Shown: in pieces, positions 45,821 to 53,836 of the stretch
How positions within the stretch are numbered: position 1 is the stretch's first letter
Layout of the letters: each line of letters begins with the position of its first letter
Assembly (NCBI GenBank): GCA_903845055.1
Contig: CAIMWF010000062.1
Span: 1-64,000, forward strand
Reading direction: 5' to 3'
Origin: an uncultured Bacteroidales bacterium
GTDB taxonomy: Bacteria > Bacteroidota > Bacteroidia > Bacteroidales > FEN-979
Length of the DNA: 64,000 bases
The notes under the pieces: generated by a model
Databases searched by the model: none
What the model saw: the letters and a program-made list of their open reading frames with translations, nothing else
What the model was told of the DNA's origin: nothing
Position numbers and translations under genes: made by a program

Positions 45821-46765
45821 ATGAAAAGCCGATCAACCAACCGAAGAAAATTCCTGAAACTGGGTATTGCCGCAGGCGCCACGGCACTGATGGCCAGCGG
45901 CGGCAGTGTTTTATCCGCCATATCAGGTCCTGAAAATAAAGAAACCGGGGAGAAGATAAAGGTCCTCACAGCCGACGGGCAACTTATGGAAGTTGACAAG
46001 GGGCACATGTGCTGTCAACCGGCTTCGAATCTTTCTGCCAGACAGGGTCTGCCCGGCAAGAAAATGGTGATGGTCATAGACCTTGCCAAATGCAGGAATG
46101 CAAAAAAATGCCTGGAGGGGTGCCAGAAAATGCATTTCCTCCCCCCACACATGGACTGGATTAAATTCTACCTCCTGCGCGACAGTCCTGATCTTTCACC
46201 CTACTGGTTCCCAAAGCCATGCCTGCATTGCAACAACCCTCCCTGTGTCAAGGTATGCCCGGTGGGGGCCACCTTCAAACGGACCGACGGAATCGTGCTG
46301 ATCGACAATGACCGTTGCATCGGGTGCAAATTCTGCATGGCGGCATGCCCCTACTCTTCCAGGGTTTTCAACTGGGAAGAGCCTAAAATGGATGGGAAAA
46401 ACCCGGGAAAATATTCTCCCGAAACAAGCACCCCGCCCAAGGTGGGAACAGTGAGCAAATGCGATTTCTGTCCCGACATGGTCCGAAAAGGCGAGCTACC
46501 GTCATGTGTAACCTCCTGTCCCAACGGCGTATATTATTACGGGGACAAAAACGAAGATACGGTTACCAACGGCACCGATACGGTGCGGTTCAGCGAACTC
46601 CTCCAGTCGCGCGCGGCCTACCGCTTCATGGAGGAACTCGGGACCGAACCCAGTGTTTATTACCTGCCGGCCGTCGACCGTGCCTTTGACTATAAAGTTG
46701 GGTTCGAAGGATTAAGCGAGGAAGAGGTTGCATTGTATAAAAAAGAAGCCAGGATAACGGATTAA
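45821..46765 (+). CDS. Tat-exported 4Fe-4S ferredoxin-type electron-transfer subunit
   Basis: 314 aa from ATG 45821; the frame extends to 45749, but starting at 45821 places the twin-arginine signal at the N-terminus (NRRKFLKLGIAAGATALM). Four Cys clusters follow: CRNAKKCLEGC, CLHCNNPPCVKVCP, CIGCKFCMAACP and CDFCPDMVRKGELPSCVTSCP, the layout of NrfC/PsrB/DmsB-type subunits carrying up to four [4Fe-4S] clusters. The first cluster has C-x5-C rather than C-x2-C, which may alter or remove one site. The NrfD-type quinol protein follows after 10 bp. No molybdopterin catalytic subunit is nearby. It likely relays electrons between the membrane subunit and a periplasmic partner such as the cytochrome c in the same operon. 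Confidence 0.9.
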   Translation: MKSRSTNRRKFLKLGIAAGATALMASGGSVLSAISGPENKETGEKIKVLTADGQLMEVDKGHMCCQPASNLSARQGLPGKKMVMVIDLAKCRNAKKCLEGCQKMHFLPPHMDWIKFYLLRDSPDLSPYWFPKPCLHCNNPPCVKVCPVGATFKRTDGIVLIDNDRCIGCKFCMAACPYSSRVFNWEEPKMDGKNPGKYSPETSTPPKVGTVSKCDFCPDMVRKGELPSCVTSCPNGVYYYGDKNEDTVTNGTDTVRFSELLQSRAAYRFMEELGTEPSVYYLPAVDRAFDYKVGFEGLSEEEVALYKKEARITD

Positions 46766-46775
46766 CTGTTGAAAC

Positions 46776-48995
46776 ATGAACGAAGACGAAAAAACACAGC
46801 AAAACCTGCAGGCCTTCAAACCCCAGATTGAATCCATCAGCCGCAGCGGGATCGCACTCATCGTATTCCTCTCCCTTGTGATCTGTTTCGGGCTTTTCTG
46901 CCTTTATACCCAGGTCACCAGAGGGCATATTGTCACCGGTATGCGCGACAATGTCGTATGGGGACTTTACATTGTCAATTTCATATTTTTCATCGGCATC
47001 AGTTATGCAGGGGCGCTCATCTCCGGAATCCTTCACCTGCTGCGGGTCCCGTGGCGTACACCGATCATCCGGATGGCGGAAATGATTACCGTGATCTCAA
47101 CCATGATCGGACCATCCTACATATTATTGTGTATCGGCCGGCTCGACAGGCTTCCCAACCTGGCCCTGTTCGGCAGGATCCAGTCGCCCATCATCTGGGA
47201 TGTCATCGCGATCACCACCTATCTTTCGGGCAGCATTATCTTCCTGTACCTGGCCATGATCCGCGATATGGCGATCCTGCGCGACAACCCGGTGAAGAAT
47301 GCGCGCTGGCGTAACCCGGTTTACCGTTTCCTGTCGGTCAGGTACCGCGACACCACGAAACAGAAAGAATTGCTGAATGTTTCAACCGACCTGCTGTCGA
47401 TTGTCATCATTCCCCTTGCCATCCTTGTCCACTCGGTCCTGGCCTGGATTTTCGGAATGACATTGCGGCCCGGCTGGCACAGTACTATTTTTGCTCCCTA
47501 CTTCGTGATTGCCGCCGTTTATTCAGGCACAGGCGTGCTTATCATGGTCATGTGGGTTTTCAGGAAGGTTTATCACCTCGAATCCCAGATTACCAAGATT
47601 CATTTTAACTACCTTGGACTGATCATGATCATCCTGGGTGCCCTGTACGGGTATTTTACCTTCAGCGAGTACCTGACAAGCTGGTACGGATCCATCAAAT
47701 GGGACATGGAGGTGCTCTTCAGGCTTTTCAGCCCCAGCGAGTATTTCCTGCAGTTCGTCTTCGCCGTGTTCATCGGCGTCCTGGTACCGATCATCATCGT
47801 CACGGTTCCCAGGTTCAGGAATATCAACAGCATTGCCTTTGCCGCAGTTATAGCGGTTTTCGCTTTGTGGGTCAAGCGTTACCTGATCATCATCCCAACG
47901 CTCGAAACCCCGCTCCTCCCACTCCACGACCTGCGCCCCGAATATGTCCATTATTCGGCTACCTGGGTTGAATGGGGGCTTACCTTTGCAGGGATTGCCA
48001 TGTTCATCCTGCTTTTTTACCTCTTTTCCAAGTTCATCCCCATCCTGCCGATTGTCAGGACAGGCGAAGAAAAGGATTATTCCCGCCTGCGGAAAATCGT
48101 TATTGAAAAACAGGTGAAGCAGAATTCCGGGAACAATAAAAAGGGATCTGTCATAACGGCATCGATCCTGCTCCTGTTCATGCTGGTTCCGCTTTCGCAG
48201 GCCATTGCCGAAGATGAACCCGAGATCAGGACCGTGCTGAAACTCGAATTTTTCCATGTAGATGCAAACCAGGACCTTGTTGCCACCCTGCGCGCGCGGG
48301 TCGATGGCAAATACCAGCCCCTTGCGAATATGCCGCTCACCTTCAGGTATATCCAGGGAAATACGGTAAAAGAGATCGGAAACGCGGTCACCAACCTAAA
48401 GGGGAAAGTGACCATGCCGATACCCGAAAATATCCTCAACACGGGTGGCGAAAACGGGATCTACTCCTTTTCCGTCACGTTCAAAGGGCAGGACAAGTAC
48501 CCGCAGGCGACAGGCAACACGACGATGAAACCCGTAAAACTGGAGATGTCCTTTGTCCTGAAGGATTCAGTAAAGATGGTCAGCCTGAAAGCGCTGGAGC
48601 AGGGAAAGGACAAACAATGGGTCCCGCTTGAAAATGTGGACATCCAGTTTTATGTCCCCCGCACCTTCAGTTTGCTGAAAGTCGGCAAAGGGACACTCGA
48701 AAATGGCAGAACAAGCATAGAGTTCCCTACAACCGTACCGGGGAACCAGCTTGGCTATCTCATCCTTGTTGCCAAAATAGAGGATAACGAAACCTACGGC
48801 AACGTGGAGGTCAGCGGAACAACGAACTGGGGAAAGCCGGTACCCCCTGAAAAGATTGTGAAACGCGGACTGGGCGACACCAACGCCCCGCTCTGGATGG
48901 TGTATACCCTGATCGTGCTGTTGTCGCTGGTCTGGTTCCATTACATGTACGTCATCTATACGGTTATCAGGATAAGACATTTAGGGAAAATTTAA
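46776..48995 (+). CDS. NrfD/PsrC-type quinol-interacting membrane subunit with extra periplasmic domain
   Basis: 739 aa, roughly twice an ordinary NrfD. Residues ~25-430 contain about ten transmembrane helices typical of the NrfD/PsrC family (GISYAGALISGILHLL, YLSGSIIFLYLAMI, VLAWIFGMTLRPGWHS, ALYGYFTFSEYLTSWY), which exchange electrons with menaquinol. After a cytoplasmic linker (~440-460) comes another helix (TASILLLFMLVPLSQAIA), an Ig-like soluble domain (~490-700; LPLANMPLTFRYIQG-like beta strands) and a final helix (LWMVYTLIVLLSLVWF). I do not recognise this fusion as a standard architecture. It lies 10 bp after the ferredoxin gene and 29 bp before the cytochrome c gene. Confidence 0.88.
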   Translation: MNEDEKTQQNLQAFKPQIESISRSGIALIVFLSLVICFGLFCLYTQVTRGHIVTGMRDNVVWGLYIVNFIFFIGISYAGALISGILHLLRVPWRTPIIRMAEMITVISTMIGPSYILLCIGRLDRLPNLALFGRIQSPIIWDVIAITTYLSGSIIFLYLAMIRDMAILRDNPVKNARWRNPVYRFLSVRYRDTTKQKELLNVSTDLLSIVIIPLAILVHSVLAWIFGMTLRPGWHSTIFAPYFVIAAVYSGTGVLIMVMWVFRKVYHLESQITKIHFNYLGLIMIILGALYGYFTFSEYLTSWYGSIKWDMEVLFRLFSPSEYFLQFVFAVFIGVLVPIIIVTVPRFRNINSIAFAAVIAVFALWVKRYLIIIPTLETPLLPLHDLRPEYVHYSATWVEWGLTFAGIAMFILLFYLFSKFIPILPIVRTGEEKDYSRLRKIVIEKQVKQNSGNNKKGSVITASILLLFMLVPLSQAIAEDEPEIRTVLKLEFFHVDANQDLVATLRARVDGKYQPLANMPLTFRYIQGNTVKEIGNAVTNLKGKVTMPIPENILNTGGENGIYSFSVTFKGQDKYPQATGNTTMKPVKLEMSFVLKDSVKMVSLKALEQGKDKQWVPLENVDIQFYVPRTFSLLKVGKGTLENGRTSIEFPTTVPGNQLGYLILVAKIEDNETYGNVEVSGTTNWGKPVPPEKIVKRGLGDTNAPLWMVYTLIVLLSLVWFHYMYVIYTVIRIRHLGKI

Positions 48996-49024
48996 CATTC
49001 ACATCAACTAAAAAAGGAGGCTTT

Positions 49025-49441
49025 ATGAAATCATTAAAAATCAAATTGATCGCAACTGTACTCGGGTTATTCCTCATGCTGTCATTTTCGCACGGCATAA
49101 ATGCTCAAACGACAGGCTGGACGATTGCGCCCAAGTATAAAACAATGAAAAACCCGGTGGCTACCGGCAAGGAGAGCATCGCCGACGGCAAGGACCTGTA
49201 TGCCAAACACTGCAAATCGTGTCATGGCAGTGCCGGGCTGGGCGACGGCCCCAAGGCATCAACCCTGGATGCAAATTGCGGTGATTTCTCATCAAAAAAA
49301 TTCCAGGCAACTGCCGACGGGGAAATCTTTTTCCAGATTTCAGAAGGCAAGGGAAAAATGCCATCCTTCAAGAAAAACATTCCCGAGGATAACGGCCGCT
49401 GGGCTATTGTAAATTATCTCAGGACTCTGGCCGCAAAATAA
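49025..49441 (+). CDS. Monohaem class I cytochrome c
   Basis: 138 aa. Signal peptide 1-29 (IATVLGLFLMLSFSHGINAQ), haem-binding CKSCHG after the motif DGKDLYAKH, and a likely axial Met in GKMPSF; a C-terminal helix WAIVNYLRTLA completes the fold. A strong AGGAGG ribosome-binding site stands 5-6 bp before the ATG, unusual for Bacteroidota. Placed after the ferredoxin and NrfD genes, it is the probable periplasmic electron acceptor or donor of the complex. Confidence 0.93.
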   Translation: MKSLKIKLIATVLGLFLMLSFSHGINAQTTGWTIAPKYKTMKNPVATGKESIADGKDLYAKHCKSCHGSAGLGDGPKASTLDANCGDFSSKKFQATADGEIFFQISEGKGKMPSFKKNIPEDNGRWAIVNYLRTLAAK

Positions 49442-49453
49442 GGAGGAATCGCC

Positions 49454-51127
49454 ATGCCAGACGAGCGTCTTGACCCATCAGCCGGGATAAATGAACTGCT
49501 TGAAAAGGTAGGTTCACTTGAAAACAGGATTGGCAGGATCGAAGAACAATTGAAAGCTGCCGTTCAAGGGCTGGCGCCGGTTCAACCGAACCGGCACCAG
49601 CCTGAAGCGGCAACCGGGGATGACGACGGCGATCTCGTAATGGATAAGGGTTTGATCGAATCAAACATTTTTGAGTACGGGCTGGCATGGTTCGGCAGCC
49701 TTGTCCTGCTCCTTGGAATCATTTTCCTTTCGAATTTTGCACAGAACCACCTCAGCGGACCGCTGGCAAGTATCGTGAGTTACATGGCGGTTTCAGGCAT
49801 CTTCCTCCTGGCGTGGTATCTCAGGAATTCGTTTACCCATCTTTCATTCATGCTGAATCTCAGTGCGCACCTGCTGGTATATTACATCACATTGCGGCTG
49901 TTTTTCTTTACCGTTCAACCGGTTATCCCCTTCAGGGGAATTATACTGTTTTTGCTGGTTGCCGTCACCGGGGGACAGAGTTACCTTGCCATACACAGGA
50001 AATCGGAACTGCTTGCAACCATCCCCCTGATGTTATCCCTTGCCACTGCGCTGATCGCTGACCAGACCTATTTCAGTCTGCCGCTGATCCTTTGTGCTGC
50101 CGGTTGGTCCGTTTACCTGTTCATCCGTTTCATCTGGTGGAAACAGATGATCGTCACCCTGGTGTTTGTATATCTTACGCAATCGGTGTGGTTATGGAAC
50201 AACCCGTTGATGGGCAATCCCTTCGGAACCTTCAGCTCCCATCCTTTCAACCTCCTGTGCTTGTTCATTTACGGGGCCATATTCTCCGTTGTTCCCATGG
50301 TCAGGCAGGAGGGCCGGTTTCCCGACGGGCTTTACCCGGCAACCGTCCTTGTCAATGGTCTCGGCTTTTCATTCGTTACCCTGATGGTCGTCGCAGCCTA
50401 TTATTCCGGCACCTATGTATGGATCTTCGCCTCCGTTTCAATGATATGCCTGTGTTATTCCATCTTCCTGAAATACAAAACAAACCGTGTATTTGATCCG
50501 GCGTTTTTCGCGATTTACAGTTTCATGGCCCTGAGCATTGCCGTATATGGTTACTCGAAATTGCCCGATGCGTTATGGCTCCTTTCCCTGCAGAGTCTGC
50601 TGGTCGTTTCATGGGCCCTGTGGTTCCGATCGAAGATCATCCTGGTCATGAACACCTTCCTTTTTGCAGGGATCCTCGCATTCTACATGGCATTTTATCC
50701 CCCGGTAGACAAGGTCAATTTTGCTTTTGTCATTACGGCATTCATCAGCGCCCGCATCATCAACTGGAAAAAGGAGCGGCTTACCCTGAAAACGGAGATG
50801 CTGCGGAATACTTACCTCATCATCCTGTTCCTGAGCATGCTATTTGCGCTCTACCACGCCGTTCCGAAACAGTATGTCACCCTTTCCTGGACCTGTGCCG
50901 CCGTATTTTATTTCATCATGAGCCTCATCCTGAAGAATATCAAATACCGCTGGATGGCTATAGCAACCGTTCTGTTTACAGGTTTTTACCTGTTTTTTGT
51001 AGATCTGGCTCATCTGGAAACCGGTTACAGGGTCATTGCCTTCCTTTTCCTTGCCGTTATCTCGCTTGGGGCATCCCTCTACTTTACGAAAAAGGTCAGG
51101 AATAAACTCCATTCGGGAACAGAGTAA
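49454..51127 (+). CDS. Polytopic membrane protein, DUF2339-like
   Basis: 557 aa. N-terminal ~40 residues form a coiled coil (ELLEKVGSLENRIGRIEEQL), then a polar linker, then about 14-16 transmembrane helices to the C-terminus (LAWFGSLVLLLGIIFLSNF onwards). This arrangement resembles DUF2339 membrane proteins, whose role is not established. It has an AGGAGG ribosome-binding site and follows the cytochrome gene by 12 bp, so it is cotranscribed with the redox operon, but no cofactor-binding motif was seen. A 7-bp hairpin at 51156-51176 lies after its stop. Confidence 0.75.
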   Translation: MPDERLDPSAGINELLEKVGSLENRIGRIEEQLKAAVQGLAPVQPNRHQPEAATGDDDGDLVMDKGLIESNIFEYGLAWFGSLVLLLGIIFLSNFAQNHLSGPLASIVSYMAVSGIFLLAWYLRNSFTHLSFMLNLSAHLLVYYITLRLFFFTVQPVIPFRGIILFLLVAVTGGQSYLAIHRKSELLATIPLMLSLATALIADQTYFSLPLILCAAGWSVYLFIRFIWWKQMIVTLVFVYLTQSVWLWNNPLMGNPFGTFSSHPFNLLCLFIYGAIFSVVPMVRQEGRFPDGLYPATVLVNGLGFSFVTLMVVAAYYSGTYVWIFASVSMICLCYSIFLKYKTNRVFDPAFFAIYSFMALSIAVYGYSKLPDALWLLSLQSLLVVSWALWFRSKIILVMNTFLFAGILAFYMAFYPPVDKVNFAFVITAFISARIINWKKERLTLKTEMLRNTYLIILFLSMLFALYHAVPKQYVTLSWTCAAVFYFIMSLILKNIKYRWMAIATVLFTGFYLFFVDLAHLETGYRVIAFLFLAVISLGASLYFTKKVRNKLHSGTE

Positions 51128-51559
51128 TTACAATCCGCCAATGGTTTTTAATGTTCCGGGAGACTCCTGCTCCCGGCAATAATGCTGTATCATAGGGTTA
51201 TCGATAACGAACGAAATCCCACTTTCGGTAGTGGCAACTTGGGTTCAAGTGTCGTAATGTTAGGTATATGTTATATATGAAATTTCAATATTGTCCAATA
51301 TTTAAAAACTATGTTATGTTAGTAAATTTATTGTTAATAATTTAACATTTAATTGATTTATTGCATTATAATTATATTTATTAACATTCATATAATCAAG
51401 ATTATTCAACTTATGTTAGTTTATTTTTACATTTATTTCTTGACAATCCATGGTGAGGTTTGTATCTTTGTTTCTTACCGGCATTTAGATTCATTGGCAA
51501 AAAAACCTGGTACCGGCGACAGGGCTGGACTTTCATGAAAAACAACCAAAAAATCCGTT
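51128..51559. other. AT-rich intergenic region before the orphan outer-membrane gene
   Basis: 432 bp. It starts with a hairpin CCGGGAG/CTCCCGG (51156-51176), a weak terminator because no T-run follows, and continues with ~250 bp of very AT-rich sequence ending in a consensus promoter (51440-51470). No credible gene was seen. Confidence 0.5.
51440..51470 (+). promoter_or_regulatory. Bacteroidota-type promoter of the outer-membrane protein gene
   Basis: TTG (51440-51442), 20 nt, then TATCTTTG (51463-51470): exact -33/-7 match. It predicts transcription from about 51478 and a leader of ~80 nt before ATG 51560. Confidence 0.7.
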
Positions 51560-53275
51560 ATGAAAACAAATATTCCAAGGCAGAACCACGGAACTGCCGC
51601 CACCATCTTTTGCATTCTCCTTATTGTTACACCTATTTTCAATGCCCTGGGCCAGAAGATAAACATTCCGCTTGGTGATGGCATCAACCAGGTATATTAT
51701 GCGGTCCTCCCCTTAACCGGCGATGAGTCGAACGTAACCTATGTCAGCATAAACGGGACGCCCGGGAACAGGGATTTTCAATGTGCAAACCGGGCGATGG
51801 TTCACCTGAAACAATACCTGAACACCTATGCCGGTGCGGTGGCAGCCAAGGCGGGACTGGATGTCGGGATTACAGTCGGGAAGGAGCTGGCAAAACTGAT
51901 GCCCCTGGGAAGGGGGGCCAAAATTGCGATCGATGTGTTGGCAGCGGCGGCGAAAGCATCGCAGACTTCGACACAGGAGGAACTCGACGACCTGGTCGTC
52001 AAGGAGTTGACCAACCAGCTGGTAAAAATGGGGACGAGCGACATCCCGGATGAAAGGATCAAACAGGGATTGGAACGGGGAACCAAAGCCCTTGTTGAAA
52101 ATTTTTACAAGAAGGCATCAGATGCGGGGGTTGACAAAGATTTTCCGAACGACTGCAACGGGCACCTGAACATTCATTTCGTCAGTGTCGGGAATAAATT
52201 CAACATGTTGTTCAAAGCCTCGGGGAACTGTCTATGTAACAACAAGGAAAAGCCGCTGGGAAAATGGGAGGTGTCGGGAGAGATGACAGCAACAATTACC
52301 GATATCAAGCACGTGGATAAGACCGGTTTACGCAAATGGCTGGAATCGGATGAATACAACGTAACCCTTGAATGGAGTGGGCCCAAATTCAACGTCACGG
52401 CCGACTGCCAGTGCTCCAATGAAATTTCATACCAGGGTTCGGGTGGCGGCGTCACCGAAGTTGCCTGGAACCCGGTACCGGACCGGCAGCAGTTTGGATC
52501 AACCGGTTTTTACCTGAGGGCAGAGGTCGGGGTTGGCCTTGGACTCACCCCGGAAATGCTGACCCAGTATACAACCAATTCGACGGAGGGAAGCAGCAAG
52601 ACCATCACCGAAAGCATCAAAGCGCATCTCGGTACAGGGATCCCCCTCGGCCTCGACGCCGGCTACCAGTTTGACCGACATTACGGGGTGGAACTCGGCT
52701 TCGGGTACCTCGCCGGGTTCAGCAAAACCAAAACCGATATGAGCAACAATGACGTGCTGACCACGCGGGTTTCTGCCAATTCATTCAGTATCACGCCGTC
52801 GTTTACCATGCGCACGCCGTGCGGCCCGGTGATCCCCTATGCGCGGATCGGCCCCGAAATCGGAGTCGTCAACAACTATCTCATCAGGATGACAGGTCCC
52901 ACCTATATGTTTAAAACCGCTGTCTCCGGGGAGCGCGACACCCGCGATTACGGCGGAATTTCCCTCGGGATAAAAGCGGCTGCCGGTGTTGAATGCCCGA
53001 TCGGCAAACTGGTCTCGGTGTTTGGCGAAGTTCAGGCCCAGGCCATCAGTTTCTCGCCTAAACATGGAAAGGTAACCAAATATACGGTAGGTGGGGCCGA
53101 CGAACTTTCAACCCTTTCAGTTAAAGCAAAAAGCTGGGATTATGTCACGTCGAGGGATAATTCAGCCATCCTTCCAACCAGCCAGCCGGACCAGTTCCTG
53201 CAGGTCATTCATTCACTGAGCAATGCAGCCGTCGTTTTCGGGGTAAAACTCAATTTCGGGAGCCACTGGAAATAA
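51560..53275 (+). CDS. Outer-membrane protein with N-terminal helical/cysteine region and C-terminal beta-barrel
   Basis: 571 aa. Signal peptide to about residue 33 (IFCILLIVTPIFNALGQ). Residues ~35-190 include a Gly/Ala-rich helical stretch (GAVAAKAGLDVGITVGKELAKLM). Residues ~190-305 form a beta-rich domain with Cys pairs (GNCLCNN, DCQCSN). From ~318 the sequence alternates aromatic and polar strands (GFYLRAEVGVGLGL, LDAGYQFDRHYGVELGFGYL, VIPYARIGPEIGVV, VVFGVKLNFGSHWK), typical of an 8- to 10-strand outer-membrane barrel. It is transcribed alone from a consensus promoter and converges with tsaE. I do not recognise the family; the function is unknown. Confidence 0.8.
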   Translation: MKTNIPRQNHGTAATIFCILLIVTPIFNALGQKINIPLGDGINQVYYAVLPLTGDESNVTYVSINGTPGNRDFQCANRAMVHLKQYLNTYAGAVAAKAGLDVGITVGKELAKLMPLGRGAKIAIDVLAAAAKASQTSTQEELDDLVVKELTNQLVKMGTSDIPDERIKQGLERGTKALVENFYKKASDAGVDKDFPNDCNGHLNIHFVSVGNKFNMLFKASGNCLCNNKEKPLGKWEVSGEMTATITDIKHVDKTGLRKWLESDEYNVTLEWSGPKFNVTADCQCSNEISYQGSGGGVTEVAWNPVPDRQQFGSTGFYLRAEVGVGLGLTPEMLTQYTTNSTEGSSKTITESIKAHLGTGIPLGLDAGYQFDRHYGVELGFGYLAGFSKTKTDMSNNDVLTTRVSANSFSITPSFTMRTPCGPVIPYARIGPEIGVVNNYLIRMTGPTYMFKTAVSGERDTRDYGGISLGIKAAAGVECPIGKLVSVFGEVQAQAISFSPKHGKVTKYTVGGADELSTLSVKAKSWDYVTSRDNSAILPTSQPDQFLQVIHSLSNAAVVFGVKLNFGSHWK

Positions 53276-53290
53276 GAAGTGCCCGGGGCT

Positions 53291-53701
53291 TCATTCAACA
53301 GATTCGATATACCGTTCCTGCTCCCCGCTGATGCGGATGCGCACCGTCCCTTCGGGGAGCAGGTTTTCAATCATTTCAGGCCATTCAATGAAGCAATAGC
53401 TTCCCGAATAGAGATAATCTTCATAGCCTATATCGAACACCTCTTCTGTCTTCCTGATCCTGTAAAAATCGAAATGAAAAACAGGATCTCCGGTAACAGT
53501 TTTATATTCATTGATGATCGAGAAAGTCGGGCTCTGAACAATGTCAACAACGCCCAGTACCCTGCAGACAGCCTTTATGAAGGTGGTCTTGCCCGCCCCC
53601 ATTGCGCCGTATAAGGCAAAAACACGCGACCCCGGAAAAGCCTCCAGCATCTTCCCGGCCACCGGAACAAGTTCAGATTCAGAATGACAAACCAGCTTCA
53701 A
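53291..53701 (-). CDS. tsaE: tRNA threonylcarbamoyladenosine biosynthesis ATPase TsaE
   Basis: 136 aa, typical length. It is the P-loop ATPase needed with TsaB and TsaD for t6A37 modification of tRNAs. Motifs: Walker A GAMGAGKTTFIKAV at ~37-50, FSIINEY, HFDFYR and FIEWPE, all standard for the family. It ends 15 bp from the convergent outer-membrane gene and lies downstream of porX after a 135-bp gap that contains a 9-bp tandem array. Confidence 0.94.
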   Translation of the reverse strand: MKLVCHSESELVPVAGKMLEAFPGSRVFALYGAMGAGKTTFIKAVCRVLGVVDIVQSPTFSIINEYKTVTGDPVFHFDFYRIRKTEEVFDIGYEDYLYSGSYCFIEWPEMIENLLPEGTVRIRISGEQERYIESVE

Positions 53702-53767
53702 TTTTCAATATATTAAAAAAACTTCATTTTCCGTAACGCACACACCCTCTGAAACATAGGCACTATA

Positions 53768-53812
53768 TGCATTGCCTGCATTGTCAGCATTGTTTGCATT
53801 ACCTGCATTCCA
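53768..53812. repeat. Degenerate 9-bp tandem array
   Basis: Five imperfect copies of TGCATTGCC-like units (TGCATTGCC, TGCATTGTC, AGCATTGTT, TGCATTACC, TGCATTCCA), decaying toward 53830, in the gap between porX and tsaE. Function unknown. Confidence 0.7.
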
Positions 53813-53836
53813 ACATTCAGTTATTCCTGCATTCAA

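Noticed and set aside
47523-48257. 244-aa minus-strand frame opposite the NrfD gene
   Set aside because: It is highly charged, has no known motif, and is antisense to clear transmembrane helices.
51353-51538. 61-aa hydrophobic frame in the AT-rich gap
   Set aside because: It runs across the consensus promoter and owes its hydrophobicity to AT-rich sequence.
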